Positions 34,338 to 42,695 of a stretch of DNA of 62,293 bases are shown here, piece by piece. The stretch covers positions 1 to 62,293 of the forward strand of contig CABPWH010000003.1 in assembly GCA_902461085.1 (NCBI GenBank). Reading direction: 5' to 3'. The stretch's first letter is position 1. Each line of letters begins with the position of its first letter. The notes under the pieces are model-generated. The model was not told where the DNA came from. It did no database searches and saw only the letters and a list, made by a program, of their open reading frames with translations. The position numbers and the translations under genes are program-made. Source of the stretch: an uncultured Collinsella sp. Lineage in GTDB: Bacteria; Actinomycetota; Coriobacteriia; Coriobacteriales; Coriobacteriaceae.

Positions 34338-37337
34338 ATGAGCGACATCATGAGGCCGATCCCGTTTTCGCAGCTGATGAACTGGATCATCGAGGAGCAC
34401 AAGACTCAGGGCGCCGTCTTTGGCGTGCGCAAGATGGTCACGACCAACCAGGAGGGTGCGCTTCCCATTTTTGACGAGCGCATCGAGACTCCGTTTGGCC
34501 CGGCCGCCGGTCCCAACACGCAGCTGGCCCAGAACATCGTGGCATCCTACGTGGCCGGTTCCCGCTTCTTTGAGCTCAAGACCGTTCAGGTTATGGACGG
34601 CGAGGAGCTCTCCAAGTGCGTCAACAAGCCCTGCATTGTGGCGCAGGACGAGTGCTACAACTGCGAGTGGTCGACCGAGCTCGAGGTTCCGCAGGCTTTT
34701 GCCGAGTACGTGAAGGCATGGTTTGCCTGCCACCTGATCGCTCGCGAGTACGGCCTGGGCAGCCCGGACGGCTTTGTCTTCAACATGTCCGTGGGCTATG
34801 ACCTGGAGGGCATTAAGAGCCCCAAGGTCGACGCCTACATCGAGGGCATGAAGGACGCCAGCGGCTCCGACGTCTGGAACGAGTGCCGCGCATGGGCGCT
34901 CGCCAACCTGGACAAGTTTGAGCATGTCGACGCCGCGTTTGTCGAGTCCATCCCGGCACGCGTCTCCAACTCCATCACCGAGTCTACCCTGCACGGCTGC
35001 CCGCCGGCGGAGATCGAGCGCATCGCGACCTATCTGATCACCGAGAAGGGCCTCAACACCTACATCAAGTGCAACCCCACGCTGTTGGGCTATGAGTTTG
35101 CACGTCAGCGCCTCAACGAGCTGGGCTTTGACTACATCGTCTTCGACGATACGCACTTCCGCGAGGACCTGCAATGGGCCGACGCCGTGCCTATGTTCGA
35201 GCGCCTGATTGCCCTGTGCGCTGAGCGCGGCCTGGAGTTTGGCGTCAAGCTGACCAACACGTTCCCCGTCGACGTGACGAGGAACGAGCTGCCCTCCACC
35301 GAGATGTACATGTCGGGCCGTTCGCTGTTCTCGCTGACCATCGAGGCCGCCCGTCGCATTACCGAGCAGTTCGATGGCAAGCTGCGCATCAGCTACTCCG
35401 GCGGTGCCACGGTCTACAACATCCGCGCCCTGTACGATGCCGGCATTTGGCCCGTCACCCTGGCGACCGACGTGCTCAAGCCTGGTGGCTACGAGCGCTT
35501 TAGCCAGATGGCCGGCGAGTTTACCGACCTGGATGGCAAGCCGTTCGCGGGCGTCTCTCTCGAGGCTGTGACTGCGATCCAGACCGACTCACTCACCAAC
35601 CCGCTCTACAAGAAGCCGCTGCGCCCGCTGCCCGACCGCAAGGTCGCCGGCAAGAGCCCGCTTTCCGACTGCTTTACCACGCCGTGCCGCACGAGCTGCC
35701 CCATCCAGCAGGATATTCCCGCCTACCTGGCGGCTGTTGACGAGGGCCGCTACGAGGACGCACTCAACATCATCATCGAGCGCAACGCCCTGCCGTTCAT
35801 TACCGGCACCATCTGCCCGCATCCCTGCGGCCGTGCCTGCGAGCGTGCGTTCTACGAGCCCGAGGGCGCCCAGATTCGCGCCAGCAAGCTCAAGGCCGCC
35901 CGCGAGGCCATGATCGCCGTGCTGCCCAAGCTGCGTGCCCAGGCCATCGCAAACGACGGCGAGCGCAACGTTGCCGTTATCGGCGGCGGCCCGGCCGGCC
36001 TGGCGACGGCGTTCTTCCTGACGCGTGCCGGCGTGCCCGTCACCATCTTTGAGGCCCGCGATTCGCTCGGTGGCGTGGTCCGTCACGTGATTCCCGAGTT
36101 CCGCATCGCGAGCGACGATATCTCCCACGATGCCGAGCTCTGCCTAGCCTTTGGCGCCAAGGTGCAGCTCAACGCTCGCGTTGATTCCATTGACGAGCTC
36201 AAGGACCAGGGCTTTACCGACGTGGTCGTGGCCACCGGTGCCTGGATGCCCGGCTCTGCGGGCCTGGGCGAGGGTGCCGAGCTCGATGTGCTGGAGTTCC
36301 TCGAGGCCGCCAAGAAGGGCGAGAAACTCGAGCTGGGCGAGGACGTCGTGGTCATTGGCGCCGGCAACACCGCCATGGACGCGGCCCGCGTGGCCAAGCG
36401 TCTGGCTGGTGTGAAGAACGTGCGCCTGGTGTATCGCCGCACCAAGAAGCAGATGCCCGCCGACGAGGAAGAGCTCGATCTTGCTCTTGCCGACGGCGTT
36501 GAGCTCTGCGAGCTGCTGGCGCCCAAGGCACTCAACGGCTCCGTGCTGACCTGCGACGTCATGGAGCTCGGCGAGCCGGATGCAAGCGGCCGTCGCAGCC
36601 CCGTCGCCACGGGCGAGACCGTCGAGCTTCCCGCCACCACGGTGATCTGCGCCGTGGGCGAGGGCATCGATGCCAGCCTGTACGATGCCGCGGGCGTCGA
36701 GCACGACCGTCGCGGCCGTCTTGCCGCCACCTCCACCGGCGTCGAGGGCGTTTGGGCTGCCGGCGACTGCCGTCGCGGTCCTGCCACCGTGGTCGAGGCT
36801 ATCGCCGATGCCGCCGAGGTCGCCCGTGCCATCGCCGACGTGGACTTTAACAAGTACGCCGACTGCAACGAGCAGGCCGGCCGCGAGGACACTTGCTACG
36901 AGCGCAAGGGGTCGCTGTGCCGCGACAAGCGCAACTGCACCAAGACCCGCTGCCTGGGCTGCGGCTCGGTGTGCGAGGTCTGCTGCGACGTGTGCCCCAA
37001 CCGCGCCAACGTGGCAATTAAGGTGCCGGGCCTGGCCAAGCATCAGGTCGTCCATGTCGACGGCATGTGCAATGAGTGCGGCAACTGCGCCGTGTTCTGC
37101 CCTTACCAGGAGGGTCGTCCCTACAAGGACAAGCTCACCCTGTTCTGGAGCGAGGAGGACATGGAGAACTCCGAGAACGAGGGCTTCCTGGCCGTGGACG
37201 AGGACCACTTTAAGGTTCGCGTCGCCGGCACGGTCCGCACCGTCTCGGTCGATGCCGTCAACACCGGTCTTCCCGAGGCCGTCCGCCTGACCATCAGGGC
37301 TGTGCGCGACAACTATTCGTACCTTCTTAAGAAATAG
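34338..37337 (+). CDS. ygfK: YgfK-type FAD/Fe-S oxidoreductase (putative selenate reductase subunit)
   Basis: 999 residues. The N-terminal half resembles the dihydropyrimidine-dehydrogenase-like barrel (PFGPAAGPNTQLAQNI). It continues through a Cys-rich GltD-like linker (CRTSCPIQQDIPAYL) to the FAD site VAVIGGGPAGLATAF near residue 548 and the NAD(P) site VVVIGAGNTAMDAARVA. The C-terminus has cysteine clusters (CLGCGSVCEVCC, CNECGNCAVFC). Start ATG 34338 with gagagg SD. It belongs to the gut purine-degradation gene set and likely passes electrons with the next two genes. Confidence 0.92.
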   Translation: MSDIMRPIPFSQLMNWIIEEHKTQGAVFGVRKMVTTNQEGALPIFDERIETPFGPAAGPNTQLAQNIVASYVAGSRFFELKTVQVMDGEELSKCVNKPCIVAQDECYNCEWSTELEVPQAFAEYVKAWFACHLIAREYGLGSPDGFVFNMSVGYDLEGIKSPKVDAYIEGMKDASGSDVWNECRAWALANLDKFEHVDAAFVESIPARVSNSITESTLHGCPPAEIERIATYLITEKGLNTYIKCNPTLLGYEFARQRLNELGFDYIVFDDTHFREDLQWADAVPMFERLIALCAERGLEFGVKLTNTFPVDVTRNELPSTEMYMSGRSLFSLTIEAARRITEQFDGKLRISYSGGATVYNIRALYDAGIWPVTLATDVLKPGGYERFSQMAGEFTDLDGKPFAGVSLEAVTAIQTDSLTNPLYKKPLRPLPDRKVAGKSPLSDCFTTPCRTSCPIQQDIPAYLAAVDEGRYEDALNIIIERNALPFITGTICPHPCGRACERAFYEPEGAQIRASKLKAAREAMIAVLPKLRAQAIANDGERNVAVIGGGPAGLATAFFLTRAGVPVTIFEARDSLGGVVRHVIPEFRIASDDISHDAELCLAFGAKVQLNARVDSIDELKDQGFTDVVVATGAWMPGSAGLGEGAELDVLEFLEAAKKGEKLELGEDVVVIGAGNTAMDAARVAKRLAGVKNVRLVYRRTKKQMPADEEELDLALADGVELCELLAPKALNGSVLTCDVMELGEPDASGRRSPVATGETVELPATTVICAVGEGIDASLYDAAGVEHDRRGRLAATSTGVEGVWAAGDCRRGPATVVEAIADAAEVARAIADVDFNKYADCNEQAGREDTCYERKGSLCRDKRNCTKTRCLGCGSVCEVCCDVCPNRANVAIKVPGLAKHQVVHVDGMCNECGNCAVFCPYQEGRPYKDKLTLFWSEEDMENSENEGFLAVDEDHFKVRVAGTVRTVSVDAVNTGLPEAVRLTIRAVRDNYSYLLKK

Positions 37338-37348
37338 GCGAGTCTCTT

Positions 37349-37828
37349 ATGGCCAAATCCATTCAACATAACGTGGCCTACGTTGCCTGCGGAAGCGGTT
37401 GCGCCTCCGCAGGCGGCGACGCCCACTGCAGCGAAGGCTGCATTGGCTGTGGCGCCTGCGTCACGGCCTGCCCCCACGGCGCCATTGCGCTGGTCGATGG
37501 CATCGCCCGCGTGGACCGCTCCAAGTGCACGGGCTGTGGCCTGTGCGGCATGGCGTGCCCGCAGCGCGTGATTGCCTTCGTCCCCGGCTACCAGAACATT
37601 CTGGTGCGCTGCAACAACACCGATAAGGGCGCCATTGCGCGCAAGGTCTGCGACACGAGCTGCATCGGTTGCGGTATGTGCGCCAAAAAGTGCCCTGCCG
37701 GCGCTATCCGCATCGAGGACAACTGCGCCCATATCGACGGCGTGGACTGCCTGTCGTGCGGCATGTGCGCCGTCGTCTGCCCGCATGGCGCCATCCACGA
37801 CCGCACCGGCATCGCCGCCGGCGTGTAG
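37349..37828 (+). CDS. Polyferredoxin with four 4Fe-4S motifs
   Basis: 159 residues, of which 20 or more are Cys. Two CxxCxxCxxxCP motifs (CIGCGACVTACP, CTGCGLCGMACP) are followed by two more (CIGCGMCAKKCP, CLSCGMCAVVCP), RnfB-like. It lies between ygfK and xdhD with 11- and 12-nt gaps, so it is the probable electron conduit between them. Confidence 0.9.
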   Translation: MAKSIQHNVAYVACGSGCASAGGDAHCSEGCIGCGACVTACPHGAIALVDGIARVDRSKCTGCGLCGMACPQRVIAFVPGYQNILVRCNNTDKGAIARKVCDTSCIGCGMCAKKCPAGAIRIEDNCAHIDGVDCLSCGMCAVVCPHGAIHDRTGIAAGV

Positions 37829-37840
37829 AAGGGAATCACC

Positions 37841-40618
37841 ATGGCACAGGAATTCACTTTTACCGTTAACGGCGTCGAGTGCACGACGACTCAGAACAAG
37901 CCACTGCTGCGCTATCTGCGCGACGACCTGCACATTCACTCCGCCAAGGACGGCTGCTCCGAGGGCGCCTGCGGCACCTGCACCATTCATGTGGACGGTG
38001 CGGCCGTCAAGGCGTGCGTGCTGACCACCGCTCTTGCCGCCGGCCGCAACATCGTGACCGTCGAGGGCCTGCCCGAGGACGTGCGCGAGGCCTTTGTGTA
38101 CGCCTTTGGCGCCGTGGGCGCCGTGCAGTGCGGTTTTTGCATTCCCGGCATGGTCATGGCGGGTGCGGCGCTCATCGCCGAGGACCCCGAGCCCACTGAG
38201 GAGCAGATCAAGTACGCCATTCGCGGTAACGTCTGTCGCTGCACCGGCTACAAAAAGATTATCGAGGGCATCTCGCTGGCCGCTGCGGTGCTCCGCGGCG
38301 AAAAGCAGATCGACGAGGACCTGGAGCGCGGCGATGACTACGGCGTGGGCAAGCGCGCCTTCCGTATTGACGTGCGCAAGAAGGTGCTCGGCGAGGGCAA
38401 GTATCCCGACGACATCGACGAGCTCGATCAGCCGGGCCTGACCTATGCCAGCGCTGTGCGCTCCAGGTATCCGCGCGCCCGCGTGCTCTCCATCGACACC
38501 TCCAAGGCCGAGGCCCTGCCCGGTGTAGTGGGCATCCTGCGCGCCGAGGACGTGCCGGTCAACCAGGTCGGCCACCTTATCCAGGACTGGGACGTCATGA
38601 TCGCTCAGGGCGATATCACCCGCTGCGTGGGCGATGCCATCGTGCTGGTGGTCGCCGAGGACGAGGCGACGCTCGAGAAGGCCAAGAAGCTCGTAAAGAT
38701 TGACTACGAGCCGCTGGAGCCCGTGCGCAACATTGTCGAGGCCAGGGCCGCCGACGCCCCGCGCCTGCATGACAGCTTCTTTGCCTTCGGCAACACGGTG
38801 GAGCTCAAGGACAACGTGTGTCAGAGCCGTCACGTGACGCGCGGCGACGCCGCCAAGGCGCTGGCAGAGAGCGCGTTTACCGTGACGCAGCGCTTTACCA
38901 CGCCCTTTACCGAGCATGCCTTCTTGGAGCCCGAGTGCGCCGTTGCCTTCCCGTACAAGAACGGCGTCAAGGTGCAGTCGACCGACCAGGGTGCCTACGA
39001 CACGCGCAAAGAGTGTGCCCATATGTTTGGCTGGGATAGCGAACCCGAGCGCGTGGTCGTCGAGACCATGCTCGTGGGCGGCGGCTTTGGCGGTAAGGAG
39101 GACGTTTCGATCCAGCACCTGGCCGCGCTTGCTGCCTATAAGTTCCAGCGTCCTGTGAAGTGCAAGCTCACGCGTGCCGAGTCGCTCGCGTTCCATCCCA
39201 AGCGTCATGCCATGGACGGTACCTTTACGCTGGGTTGCGACGCCGAGGGCAACTTTACCGGCCTGGATTGCGAGATCAACTTTGACACCGGCGCCTACGC
39301 GTCGCTGTGCGGCCCGGTGCTCGAGCGCGCTTGCACGCATGCTGTCGGCCCCTACAAGTACCAGAACACCGAAATTCGCGGTTATGGCTACTACACCAAC
39401 AACCCGCCCGCCGGCGCGTACCGTGGCTTTGGCGTCTGCCAGTCCGAGTTTGCGCTCGAGAGCCTAATCGACCTGCTGGCCGAGAAGGTCGGCCTGGATC
39501 CGTGGGAGATTCGCTACCGCAACGCCATCGAGCCGGGCGAGGTTTTGCCCAACGGCCAGATTGCCGACTGCTCCACGGCGCTTAAGGAGACACTGCTCGA
39601 GGTCAAGGATGCCTACTACGCGCATCCCGGCCACGCCGGCATTGCCTGCGCCATGAAGAACGCCGGCGTGGGCGTGGGCCTGCCCGATGCCGGCCGCTGC
39701 AAGATTCGCATCGAGAACGGCGCGGCCGTGGTCTATGCCGCCACGTCCGACATTGGCCAGGGCTGTAACACCGTCTTTTTGCAAGACGTTGCCGAGGCAT
39801 GCGGCCTGCCGCTTCGCTGCATCGCCAACGGCGAGTGCTCCACCGAGAACGCTCCCGACTCCGGCACCACGTCTGGCTCGCGTCAGACGGTCGTGACCGG
39901 CGAGGCCGTGCGCGGTGCCGCCTTCCTGCTGCGCGATGCCATGCTTGATATCGAGGCCGGCAAGTCTGCGCCCGCCGCTCCCGTGAGTGCGCATGGCGAC
40001 GGCGTCAAGATCGAGTATGACGACGGCCGCGCCTATCAGCTGCACACGCAGGAACTCGTCGCCGGCCAGGGTGTGCACCCTCAGGATCCCGCGGCCGCCA
40101 TCAAGGCGCTCGAGGGATGCGAGTTTGGCTACGTGTACCTGGAGCCGACCGACAAACTGGGCGCCGACGTTCCCAATCCCAAGAGCCACATCTGCTACGG
40201 CTTTGCCACGCATGTGGTCATTCTGGATGATGACGGCCGCGTGAGCGAGGTCTACGCCGCGCACGATTCCGGCAAGGTGGTCAACCCCATCTCCATCCAG
40301 GGTCAGATCGAAGGCGGCGTGCTCATGGGTATGGGCTATGCGCTTACCGAGGACTGGCCGCTCAAGGACTGCGTACCCCAGGCAAGGTACGGTACGCTCG
40401 GGCTGTTCCGTGCGCCCGAGATTCCGGATATCCACGCCATCTACGTGGAGAAGGACGAGCTGTTGCCCGTGGCATACGGCGGCAAGGGCATCGGCGAGAT
40501 CGCAACGATCCCCACGGCGCCCGCCGTACAGAACGCCTATCGCGCATTTGACGGCAAGCTGCGTCCCGATCTGCCCATGGTGGATACGCCCTACAACCGC
40601 GTCCGCAACCGCGGGTAG
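37841..40618 (+). CDS. xdhD: XdhD-type molybdenum hydroxylase (2Fe-2S plus Mo domains)
   Basis: 925 residues. The N-terminal ferredoxin domain has CSEGACGTCTIHVDG and C-terminal CGFC...CRCTGY, binding two 2Fe-2S clusters. The rest is the large molybdopterin subunit: VGGGFGGKEDVSIQ, PAGAYRGFGVCQ, ATSDIGQGCNTVF, and catalytic Glu in GKGIGEIATIPTAPAVQ. The FAD subunit is missing, so YgfK and the polyferredoxin likely replace it. Family members hydroxylate xanthine or related purines, some with labile selenium. It ends the first half of the purine locus. Confidence 0.92.
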   Translation: MAQEFTFTVNGVECTTTQNKPLLRYLRDDLHIHSAKDGCSEGACGTCTIHVDGAAVKACVLTTALAAGRNIVTVEGLPEDVREAFVYAFGAVGAVQCGFCIPGMVMAGAALIAEDPEPTEEQIKYAIRGNVCRCTGYKKIIEGISLAAAVLRGEKQIDEDLERGDDYGVGKRAFRIDVRKKVLGEGKYPDDIDELDQPGLTYASAVRSRYPRARVLSIDTSKAEALPGVVGILRAEDVPVNQVGHLIQDWDVMIAQGDITRCVGDAIVLVVAEDEATLEKAKKLVKIDYEPLEPVRNIVEARAADAPRLHDSFFAFGNTVELKDNVCQSRHVTRGDAAKALAESAFTVTQRFTTPFTEHAFLEPECAVAFPYKNGVKVQSTDQGAYDTRKECAHMFGWDSEPERVVVETMLVGGGFGGKEDVSIQHLAALAAYKFQRPVKCKLTRAESLAFHPKRHAMDGTFTLGCDAEGNFTGLDCEINFDTGAYASLCGPVLERACTHAVGPYKYQNTEIRGYGYYTNNPPAGAYRGFGVCQSEFALESLIDLLAEKVGLDPWEIRYRNAIEPGEVLPNGQIADCSTALKETLLEVKDAYYAHPGHAGIACAMKNAGVGVGLPDAGRCKIRIENGAAVVYAATSDIGQGCNTVFLQDVAEACGLPLRCIANGECSTENAPDSGTTSGSRQTVVTGEAVRGAAFLLRDAMLDIEAGKSAPAAPVSAHGDGVKIEYDDGRAYQLHTQELVAGQGVHPQDPAAAIKALEGCEFGYVYLEPTDKLGADVPNPKSHICYGFATHVVILDDDGRVSEVYAAHDSGKVVNPISIQGQIEGGVLMGMGYALTEDWPLKDCVPQARYGTLGLFRAPEIPDIHAIYVEKDELLPVAYGGKGIGEIATIPTAPAVQNAYRAFDGKLRPDLPMVDTPYNRVRNRG

Positions 40619-40687
40619 GGTAGGGCGCGGACAGCCATTGCTGATGGGCTGTTTGCGCTTAACACCAACTGCATATGCTGTGCCTTT

Positions 40688-40719
40688 GGCCTCGGCTCCA
40701 TCGCGAGCCGGGGCCTTTT
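40688..40719 (+). terminator. Terminator after the xdhD operon
   Basis: GGCCTCGGCTC/GAGCCGGGGCC stem (40688-40698 with 40705-40715, one wobble) and TTTTG. Confidence 0.85.
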
Positions 40720-40740
40720 GTTTGGAGCGCCTCCGCATGC

Positions 40741-41079
40741 GGAAACTGTGTCCCGGAATCCAGCTTCGGAACGGGATGAACTTTCCCAACGGGGCCGCAT
40801 GCGGAAACTGCGTCCCGGAATCGTGCCTCAGAATGGGATGTGTTTTCCGCTGGCCGGCCGTTTGGAAAGTGCATCCCAGTTTGAGCGTTTATTCTGGGAT
40901 GCGGTTTCCGCTGAAGGACTCAACCGGAAAGCACGACCCGTTCCGAGACCTGATTCCGGGACACAGTTTCCGCTAGCCCCGCCATCCGGAAAGTGCGTCC
41001 CGTTTTGAGCGTCCAGGCTGGGACGCGCTTTCCGTTGGCGTGGCCGTTGGGAAAACGCGGCCCAGATAGGGGGAATGCG
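40741..41079. repeat. Hairpin-repeat array 1 (five full units and one decayed)
   Basis: Units at 40741-40786, 40803-40848, 40864-40909, 40926-40971 and 40988-41033 are each exactly 46 nt, with starts 61-62 bp apart. A decayed sixth follows at about 41049. Each is an imperfect dyad GGAAA-N6-CCC ... GGG-N6-TTTCC. Units 3-5 fit the consensus better in reverse orientation than units 1-2, so the array contains an inversion point yet keeps its phase. No ribosome site or conserved frame. Confidence 0.9.
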
Positions 41080-41106
41080 ATTCGGCGATGCTTGGCCTAA
41101 CAGCTC

Positions 41107-42105
41107 CTACAGGTCCACCTCGTTGAGCCATGTCGGTAGAGCGGTTTGCCGGATGCCTGCCGTCTGCAGCTTTTTGGCGAGCATTCCTGCCGAGCGGACC
41201 TCGTTCATGGTAAAGCGCAGCAGGGGGTGACCGTAGAGCGATAGGTGCGCCTCGCGCTGTCGTTCGGCAACGAGCGCCTCGGCGGTGGTGCGTCCGGCCA
41301 GCATGGTCTGGTCGGTATATTTGATGAGCCCGTCGAGCTCGCCCAGCGTGAGTTCCCGCGTCTGGCGCTTCCAGGCAAAGTCCGTTCGTATGGGCTTGGC
41401 CGAATCGAAGGGGTCCGTCAGCTCGTATTGAAGCCAGTCGGGCGCAAAGCCCGTCTCGATCATGACGGCTCGGGCGACCGATTCCCCGCCGCTCTCGGCG
41501 CGGGCGTCGGCATATCGAAGCGTTGTGAGGGCGGTGCGAATCGCGCGACCATTGCGGGCAGTCGCTCGTTGCTCAACGGCCTCCATCAGCTGTTCCGGCG
41601 CAAGGCCGAGCTTTGAAATCGCCGAGTCGGCAATGGGCATGCCGTCGGCAAAACCAGTTTGCAGCAGGCAATCTGTGGCCGTTTGGTTGGGCGGCGTTAC
41701 CGATATGCCGGCTCTGCGTATTGCTCCGGCCGGCTCAATCTGGTGTCGCTGAATATGTGCACCCGGACGAGCCGACGGCTTTGTCGAGCTGCAAACATGC
41801 ACAACGTTCAGGTGTCGCCACGAGACCTCGAGCCCCAGCAGGCAAGCTGCCGAAAACGAGCAGAACGTCCAATCGGGATGGATGATCGCAAGGGCGCGAA
41901 TAATCTCGCAATGACGCTGCGCTCGGTTGAGTTCATCCCAGCGCGTTTTTCGCGCAAACAACCCCGGCATGGGCGAGACAACCGTGCCGCCGGTGCGCCG
42001 AAGGAGCGCTTTTCGGATCGCCGCGCTCGGGGGAATCAGACAGCGCCCCTCTTGTTCGGCTTGGTTCAACAGCTGGTCGATGAGTTGGTCATTGCAATGG
42101 GTCAT
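41107..42105 (-). CDS. Actinobacterial DUF559-like nuclease-fold protein
   Basis: 332 residues. The N-terminal part resembles AbiEi-type winged-helix antitoxin domains (LIDQLLNQAEQEG, VVSPMPGLFARKTRW). The C-terminal part has the spacing of DUF559/Vsr-like PD-(D/E)xK proteins: ESGGESVARAVMIETG, then TDFAWKRQ and LGELDGLIKYTD. The Asp-Glu-Lys arrangement would suit a nuclease, but activity is unproven. SD aaggagg at 9 nt. Flanked by hairpin arrays 1 and 2. It may be a solitary defence or TA-like gene. Confidence 0.6.
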   Translation of the reverse strand: MTHCNDQLIDQLLNQAEQEGRCLIPPSAAIRKALLRRTGGTVVSPMPGLFARKTRWDELNRAQRHCEIIRALAIIHPDWTFCSFSAACLLGLEVSWRHLNVVHVCSSTKPSARPGAHIQRHQIEPAGAIRRAGISVTPPNQTATDCLLQTGFADGMPIADSAISKLGLAPEQLMEAVEQRATARNGRAIRTALTTLRYADARAESGGESVARAVMIETGFAPDWLQYELTDPFDSAKPIRTDFAWKRQTRELTLGELDGLIKYTDQTMLAGRTTAEALVAERQREAHLSLYGHPLLRFTMNEVRSAGMLAKKLQTAGIRQTALPTWLNEVDL

Positions 42106-42401
42106 GAGCTACCGCCTCCTTTTGGGTAGCAAAAACGTATCAACTGGAACTTGCCGCTCAGCTGACCAAAAGCTGACCAAAAACTAACCATGCAGGTAGA
42201 TGACCTGCTTTTGGCGACATATTTCTTGTTTGAATCGGTGGGCGGTAATCGGCGACCGTGAACGGTAGCTGGATATGAAGTCTTGGTAAGTTTCGGGACG
42301 TGTACTTTTTGAAAAAGAGCATTCTATCTGCTGTTGTGTGTTTCTGGATCGCATATTTGAAGGCATGTGATAAGGGCGGCGGACTGTCGCCTTGTACCTG
42401 C
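42106..42401. promoter_or_regulatory. Region upstream of the DUF559-like gene with tandem 11-bp repeats
   Basis: GCTGACCAAAA is repeated exactly at 42161-42171 and 42172-42182, with a partial third (ACTAACCA) after it. They sit about 60 bp before the start codon and are probable operators. GCAGGT/ACCTGC plus TTTT at 42192-42212 is a small hairpin. No gene seen in the rest. Confidence 0.5.
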
Positions 42402-42570
42402 GGAAACTGTGACCCGGAATGAGCGCTCGGAATGGGATGCATTTTCCGGTAGAAGCTTCAGCGGAAAGTGCATCCCAGAATTCAGGCTCAGAACGGGACA
42501 CGCTTTCCGGATGGCATGCTTAGCGGAAACTACGGCCCAGTTTTTGGCTCCAGAACGGGATACATTTTCC
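42402..42570. repeat. Hairpin-repeat array 2 (three units)
   Basis: 46-nt units at 42402-42447, 42463-42508 and 42525-42570, on the same 61-62 bp period and dyad as array 1, all in one orientation. Confidence 0.9.
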
Positions 42571-42626
42571 GGAACGGTCCACGTGCGGCGGTGTATCGCC
42601 CCTTTTCGTGCGCCGCTTGTCGAATT

Positions 42627-42678
42627 ACGTTATAGCTAGCTATATTATAGGAAGGTATAATATGGCTAGCTATAACGT
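42627..42678. promoter_or_regulatory. 52-bp near-perfect palindrome at the ATPase promoter
   Basis: Outer arms ACGTTATAGCTAGC / GCTAGCTATAACGT are perfect. Inner TATATTATA / TATAATATG are nearly so, around GGAAGG. TATAAT occurs on both strands inside it (plus strand 42656-42661). It ends 17 nt before the ATPase ATG. Likely a promoter under dyad repressor control, possibly bidirectional. Confidence 0.65.
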
Positions 42679-42695
42679 GAAGGAAGGATGGCCCT

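Noticed and set aside
40718..41008. Small frames translated from the hairpin arrays
   Set aside because: The 61-62 bp period shifts frame each unit, and there is no ribosome site; the arrays are better explained as non-coding.
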